Below, one piece after another: positions 59,025-64,000 of a stretch of DNA of 64,000 nt. Positions within the stretch are counted from its first letter, which is position 1; every line of letters begins with the position of its first letter. The stretch comes from Coccinella septempunctata. Its lineage: Eukaryota; Arthropoda; Insecta; Coleoptera; Coccinellidae. Under the pieces are notes generated by a model. It saw nothing but the letters and a program-made list of their open reading frames with translations, made no database searches and was not told where the DNA came from. The stretch covers positions 39,344,521-39,408,520 of the forward strand of contig NC_058193.1 in assembly GCF_907165205.1 (NCBI RefSeq). Reading direction: 5' to 3'. A program made the translations under genes and the position numbers.

Positions 59025-59516
59025 CTATTTAGGCGGTATTGTATCGTTGCAAATTGGCGAATGCGCTGTATGTGTTGTACGTTATTATTTCATTAAATCG
59101 ATGCCAATAATGATTGCTGATTCAAAATTTAGCAATTTTTGTCATCGAAAAGAATCAAAACGATGAATTCAAACAAAAAACTCATTTGGCGTTGGAAGAT
59201 TTAGCTAAGGGGTCCACTTTCTCTTTCATATATCTCCTGAAACTCCTTATTGTAGGTGCATTCTATTTTAGCACGAAAAGATGGCCTTTCCCTTTCCTTA
59301 TGTCCTTTTTTACCCTGCATTCTCGATTCTACCCATTATAAATTTTCTAGCATAGTCATGAGGATGTTTAAAATCAGTGCCAAAAATTCTTTACTTGCAG
59401 TATTGCAGTTTGCGTTTCCTCATGGAAATCACTACTCTCCGTTTCTTTTTTTGCTTTATGACCTCAATGGAGCTCATCTTCGGATGATTCTGGCAGAGAA
59501 ACGTAATCATAGGAAC
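59025..59516 (+). repeat. ~0.5 kb tandem duplication, unit 2
   Basis: Begins GGCGGTATTGTATCGTTGC and ends GAGAAACGTAATCATAGGAAC. The + frame across 59,256-59,705 starts inside this unit and is not conserved in unit 1. Confidence 0.88.
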
Positions 59517-60629
59517 TTCTACAGTATGTTTGTCACCCCTGCGCTCTTCAAAGAGTCTAGATCCTGTGGAATTATCACGGTCGTGCATGGCATATTTTCG
59601 GAGCTTAGCGAAACTAATATTGATATCGTCGACAGCCAAATCCGCAGATATTTATGCCGCACTTGCCGCCTTTTCAGACCGGAAAATCCCATCCGATTGC
59701 CGTAGCGAGATTAAGGTGGCCATTTTCTCCGGAAACACATCCGAAAGCGTCGTAGTCATCTTTTCGACACAGAAAGTACATTTGGCGGTGGCAATCGCCA
59801 CTCCGACTGCGGCGGCGGTTCCCTCTTCCGATGTGCCGCCTCCACATGATTTAAGATTAGGAGAGGCAATGGGGTGTGACGAGATTAACATTCCCGCACG
59901 TTTCGGGCCTCTCGGATATCGTCCCGGTAATTTCGGAAATTTATCGCGAGAAATCGCGGAAAATTCTGAAGAGGCAGGCTGAGCGGCGGGGGATTCCTGC
60001 GGGATTATTGCTGGAAATCCCGATTTTCCGGGCTCGCAGAGAATTAATGTCGCGGCGGGAGGGTTGAGATATTTTCTACCGCAGCTGTGACGCGAAACAG
60101 ATCTTGTGCAATTTTTCGTGATTCCATAGTGAAGTCCTTACTCTATTTTTGTTCATAATCATATTATTAGGCTTTTCTGTTATTAAATTGTCCCATTCAC
60201 TGGACAATTGACATTTTTTCAACCCTCTCTGCTTCCAGAGGCGACAATGCCCTGTCAGGTATCCAATAAAGAGGTGTGGCATGATCTTATACTATTCAGA
60301 TACTTCTTAGATTTCGTAGAAAGCTCGACAGAGGGTTTCCCTTTCTGTTTTTCTTCTTCTGAAAGTCTTTCTTGCAGGAAACTTTTGAAATGATCTATAC
60401 TTTGAGTATTTAGCTAGAAGGCTTTTATTTCTATTTTTTTCTCCTGATACACTTTTTCAGGGTACATTTTCATGTACCGCTGAAAGGTTATGGGCTATTA
60501 AAGGGGTTCATGCTCTCTTCCTGATAGGTCAGTCTTCCTCTTTCAAGCCAGTACTCTCCAAAGGTTATCAGATCGCATGTAGAGCCAAACTTCTAACTTA
60601 ACACGCCCTAACTTTACATCTCAGACGAT
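59517..60629. other. intron sequence, no gene recognised
   Basis: A GC- and CpG-rich block at 59,560-60,070 carries a 150-codon + frame (59,530-59,982) rich in Ala, Ser and Pro, with an opposing 79-codon frame. No domain, splice site or poly(A) signal was found. The sequence turns AT-rich from 60,080. Confidence 0.4.
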
Positions 60630-61689
60630 ATTCGGGGATATATTGAAAAATTCTTAGCCTTCTATAGAACCAAACAAAATTTTCAATGTCAAAATATTTT
60701 ATTACTCAACATACTCTTCTCTTATTTGGATACATTTATCACAGACAATTTGTAACGTCTCTAAACCTTCAAAAAAAAATGTTTCTTCTTGCTCTGCAAA
60801 CCAGACCTCGACAGCTTCTATTACTTCCTCGTTGGAAGAAAATTCATGACCTTTTAAACTTTTTTTCAGTTGAGGAAAGAGATGGAGTCAAATGTGATGA
60901 CTAAGGAGGGGTGTTCTACTAATTCAAACCCAAAATCTCGAATATTTTGCATGGCAACATGAGATTTGTGAGAAGGGGCGTTGTCCTGCAAAAACAAAAC
61001 ACCTTTGGATAGCTTTCCGCTTCTTTTCTCTTTGATTTTTTCCTGTAGAGTGGTCAGTAATCCGAAAAATCAATTATGATCCATGGCAATCCCAAAAAAC
61101 TGAAGTTATAACTTTTCCAGCAGATTTTTGGACACGAAACTTCTTAGGTCTTGGAGAACCATAGTGTCGCCACTCTGTTTCTTGATCGTAGAAATGTACC
61201 CAAGTCTCATCCATAGTAACAGTTCGGTTTAAGAAGTGTACATCGTTTTCAAATCGAGCACAGATCGAACGCGATGCTTTTACCCTGGCACGCTATTGAT
61301 CAACATTCAAACATTTGGGGATCCATGTTGTAGCAATTTTTCTCATGTCCAAATTGACGTGAACGCGTCGTATGAAATATTCAGTGCTTCAGATATCCCT
61401 TTTAGCCCAATTCGATGGTCTGATAAAATCATGTCTTGAACTGCATCGATATTTTTAGGGACTGTCACAGAAACTGGCCTTTCCGATTGGTCATCATCTT
61501 CAATGGAAAATTTACCTCTTTTGAAGCTTGCAGTCCAATTTTTCACGGTCGCATACGAAGGAAATTGATCACCAAGGGTGTTGAGTATATCTTCGTAAAT
61601 CTGCTTACCTCTTAACCTTTTTAAATACAGGTACTGTATTCATGCATGGAACTGGTCTAGGGCTAACTAGATATCAATAAATCCTCGTA
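60630..61689 (-). mobile_element. mariner transposon, copy 6 (both ends present)
   Basis: Both termini are visible: the 3' end near 60,630 (TTCGGGGATATATTGAAAAA) and the 5' end at 61,689 (inverse of TACGAGGATTTATTGATATC). About 150 bases of 5' leader and N-terminal coding are missing near 61,635. It is the copy that best shows the pair of inverted termini of about 28 bases. Confidence 0.9.
60702..61625 (-). pseudogene. mariner transposase, broken (copy 6)
   Basis: The frame 61,546-61,343 reads MKNWTASFKRGKFSIEDDDQ, then GLKGISEALNISYD, the DNA-binding and linker part. The start codon and first helix are deleted. The first Asp is intact at about 61,215 (TMDETWVHFYDQET) and the second at about 60,985 (LQDNAPSHKSHV). 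The third motif is damaged: the bases for SDYH are missing near 60,890. Small deletions near 61,065 and 61,175 disrupt the middle of the catalytic domain. Confidence 0.88.
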
Positions 61690-62802
61690 TGTGGCTTGAC
61701 TCTTTCACTATCGTCACACACTATCACACTAAGAAAACGTATAAGTCCCATATTTTGATCAAAGTTTAGATTTAGGGTGTGCAGATTTTGGAGATTGGCT
61801 GCTTGGTTATATATACATGGAACTACAAGCCGGTCTCGTCTTGGCAACACTTCACTTCACGAATGTTTTTTGTTATATCTACTTTACTGTTACAATCCAC
61901 CTTCTCAAGTAGAATCAAACAACCTAATTCTCCCACGATAACAACGTTTCGTATGCACGAAAGCGGCATCGCCAATCAACAACAATATTATCGAATCGTC
62001 TATCCAGGTGAACATGTTATTTCGAGGAATAAGCGACAGACGCACATCCAGCTTATCAAAACAATAAAACCCACGGGTTTCAACAACGTCTGCCAACCCC
62101 GCTGCTAGATACAAACAACTTCGTCTCCTCTCGCACTTTTCGGATAGACAATCCGAGTTTGCCTTCATTTATCACGTCGAGCGAGCCATCCGAGCCCTCC
62201 ATCTTAATTCATCATTGTTTAGAGTGAAACGCAATCATCTCAATTTGCCCGTTATTTCTTGAACCACGTTACTTTCGGACTGAGGAGGGGGTAGGAATTT
62301 TTTTAACGGGTCGGAAGAGGTGACATTCAACGGGAATTTTAATGAAGTTCGCTTGATGAGGATTTATTGTTTGTGTCGGGCCTAAGGGAGGGTGCGACAG
62401 GAGTTTTAATTTGGAGGTTGGAGCAGGTTATTAGTTGTAGGTCACTGGGTTTACTGACCAAATACACGGTTCGAAAATTGAAGTGGATTTTCGAGGGAAA
62501 ACTTACTTTTAGGTGCTCTACACCTTCTAATAAGTGATCCTGCTTGCGTATCAACAATTTTAGAATAAGAATAGAATAGAATAAGCTCGGTTTAAAAGAT
62601 GCAGGCTGATGAGAAACCATAAAAAAATTCATTTTTAGTTCTATCTCTAAAACGGTTTTATCGAATCAAATGAATTTCGGAATATAGTTTTTCATTCATT
62701 TGTTGGATCTTTTCGAATACAAGATATCATCCACGTCTTCAAGTTTTCCCATTATGACCTTTACGTACCATAAAAATGCCAAACAAATTCAAAGAACCCA
62801 AA
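61690..62802. other. intron sequence, no gene seen
   Basis: The 109-codon + frame (61,779-62,108) and 97-codon - frame (62,632-62,339) show no domain. Confidence 0.45.
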
Positions 62803-62947
62803 TTTTGAAACTAAGTTAGACGCTGCCTTATGGACACTTTCTGAAATTAAGTATTCTCCATATTTTCTCGTATAATGCGCCGTTTTCCGGTAATTTGATG
62901 TTCAAAAATCAAAAAGTATCTGTGAAATTTGAAAAATTGGGCACTTT
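62803..62947 (+). repeat. ~150 bp interspersed repeat, copy 2
   Basis: Partner of 10,744-10,900 (TTTTGAAACTAAGTTAGACG ... TCAAAAAGTATCTGTGAAAT). The hairpin MITE that follows copy 1 is absent here. Confidence 0.75.
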
Positions 62948-63910
62948 AAGAGAGATCTATAGTTGTGTAGTGTCACAGGGGTGGCATAGTCCACCATGAA
63001 AACGTAAAATGGCTTCATCTTTTTATCAGGTCCGATTCGGAAAAAATGGTATGGAAAAAAGTGTTCTTTTTGACCTCAAGAATCTACTGTTGAAATATTT
63101 GTACGAGTCAATTAGAAGCTTTGAAGATTCCTTCTCTTCCTCCATAAAATTTATCTTGTAGATGCATTTTCCCATAACACAGAAACGTTTCGGGTCAGTT
63201 GCTTGTTCAAATAAAACTGAATTATAAACAAGAATACGGAAATACATCAATCTTCGAGGAATAACTGTCAACTTTTCTCAAATATTCTCGTGTCGCACGT
63301 GGAGACCAAGTTTCGAACCCAATCAGTGGCATACCTCGCTCCAATTGAAAATCCATATTCCACTTTCACCTCCACCCCCCTAAGAACACACAGGCAAAGG
63401 TGCGATCCGTCATTTTATCGTCATAATAAATTGTGCATATTTCTCCCAATTCCGTTTCGGAGGCGAATAGAATTCGGCGGAATGAAATTTTCCCTGTTTA
63501 TGAGCTTCGTAATTTATGAACCGCGCGGAAACGAAAAGTCGAAGATGGGGTGTTATTCACACACACATGTGTTGCCGCCGGAATCGATGCGAGCATCTGG
63601 GGGGATGGTGGTGGAGCAGCGAGAATATACGATGTAATTACACGGGCTGAAAAGCCGTTGTTGAGGGGAGTGAGGAGAATTTGTTTGCCGTTGAAAAATT
63701 GTTTTCGAATATGGGAGTTCATCGGATTCCGAAGGAACAACTATGGGATTTGGGATAGAAAACGTCGACAATCTGGATTGTAGATAATTCACCCAATCAG
63801 GCCAATATCGGTTTCTCCAGTATTGAACAACAAGAATGAGATTCGATCTTACAGTGAAGAAACGTTGCATAAGTTCTGATGTTGGAAGACCGTCTGGTCA
63901 AGTCTGTTAT
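62948..63910. other. intron sequence, no gene seen
   Basis: GC-richer from 63,290 to 63,700 with overlapping frames of 77-115 codons on both strands, none recognised. Confidence 0.45.
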
Positions 63911-64000
63911 ACGAGGCTATATTGAAAAATTTTAGCCTACTATAGAACCAAACAAAATTTCAATGACAAAATATTTTATTACTCAACATATTCTCCTCTT
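63911..64000 (-). mobile_element. mariner transposon, copy 7, cut by window end
   Basis: TACGAGGCTATATTGAAAAA at 63,911 is the 3' TIR, preceded by TA (63,909-63,910), the target duplication. It continues through AACCAAACAAAATTTCAATG to the transposase C-terminus (TTACTCAACATATTCTCC). The rest lies beyond the window. Confidence 0.9.

Noticed and set aside
59530..59982. 150-codon + strand frame
   Set aside because: Lies in a GC-rich block where stops are rare on both strands; Ala/Ser/Pro-rich, with no domain or splice or poly(A) support.

Overview
The window is nuclear DNA from an insect. It is AT-rich, has almost no long reading frames, and is crowded with decayed transposable elements. One host gene is recognised with confidence: the first coding exon of complexin (cpx) on the + strand at 13,996-14,050, between a consensus 3' splice site and a consensus 5' splice site. 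The exon encodes the N-terminus MAAFVAKQMVGNKLNAVK plus one base of the next codon. The helical SNARE-binding part of complexin is not visible downstream, so everything from 14,051 to 64,000 reads as one intron longer than 49.9 kb, and the first 13.9 kb is upstream intron or 5' flank. The insect order cannot be fixed from this.

The rest is mostly repeats. (1) Seven copies of one mariner (DD34D) transposon family lie at 1.6, 6.3, 8.4, 36.8, 56.9, 60.6 and 63.9 kb; none has an intact transposase, and the copy at 36.8 kb is a 0.43 kb MITE-like internal-deletion derivative. (2) Five 5'-truncated copies of one LINE family lie at 16.1, 18.3, 40.2, 42.2 and 47.6 kb. All are on the - strand, antisense to complexin. 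They carry the reverse-transcriptase C-terminal region and a terminal zinc finger. (3) A 1.2 kb non-autonomous DNA transposon with termini TACTCCATTC and TA target duplications is present four times (1-777, 24.9, 28.6, 34.5 kb). One copy sits inside a hairpin MITE whose uninterrupted relative is at 10.9 kb, so insertion site and target duplication can be read directly. (4) Three arrays of a 174-175 bp satellite lie at 11.9, 31.7 and 45.2 kb. (5) Long foldback palindromes lie at 20.8-21.5 and 23.3-24.2 kb. (6) Smaller items include a Tc1-like transposase relic, a Jockey-like LINE relic, an inverted pair of RT scraps, small inverted-repeat MITEs, a 0.5 kb tandem duplication and minisatellites.

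Between the repeats are blocks of unique, often more GC- and CpG-rich sequence (for example 12.6-13.3, 34.7-35.1, 37.9-38.2, 41.1-41.6 and 59.6-60.1 kb). Their open frames look like by-products of base composition. Two places could hold further exons: the ~190 bp duplicated segment flanking the LINE at 47.6 kb, and an open frame with a downstream AATAAA at 54.4 kb. No rRNA, tRNA, CRISPR array or bacterial-type feature was found. No previously undescribed functional system is claimed. The most informative items are the nested insertion with its empty-site relative, the LINE with a ~190 bp target-like duplication, the satellite arrays sharing a diagnostic end monomer, and the long hairpins.
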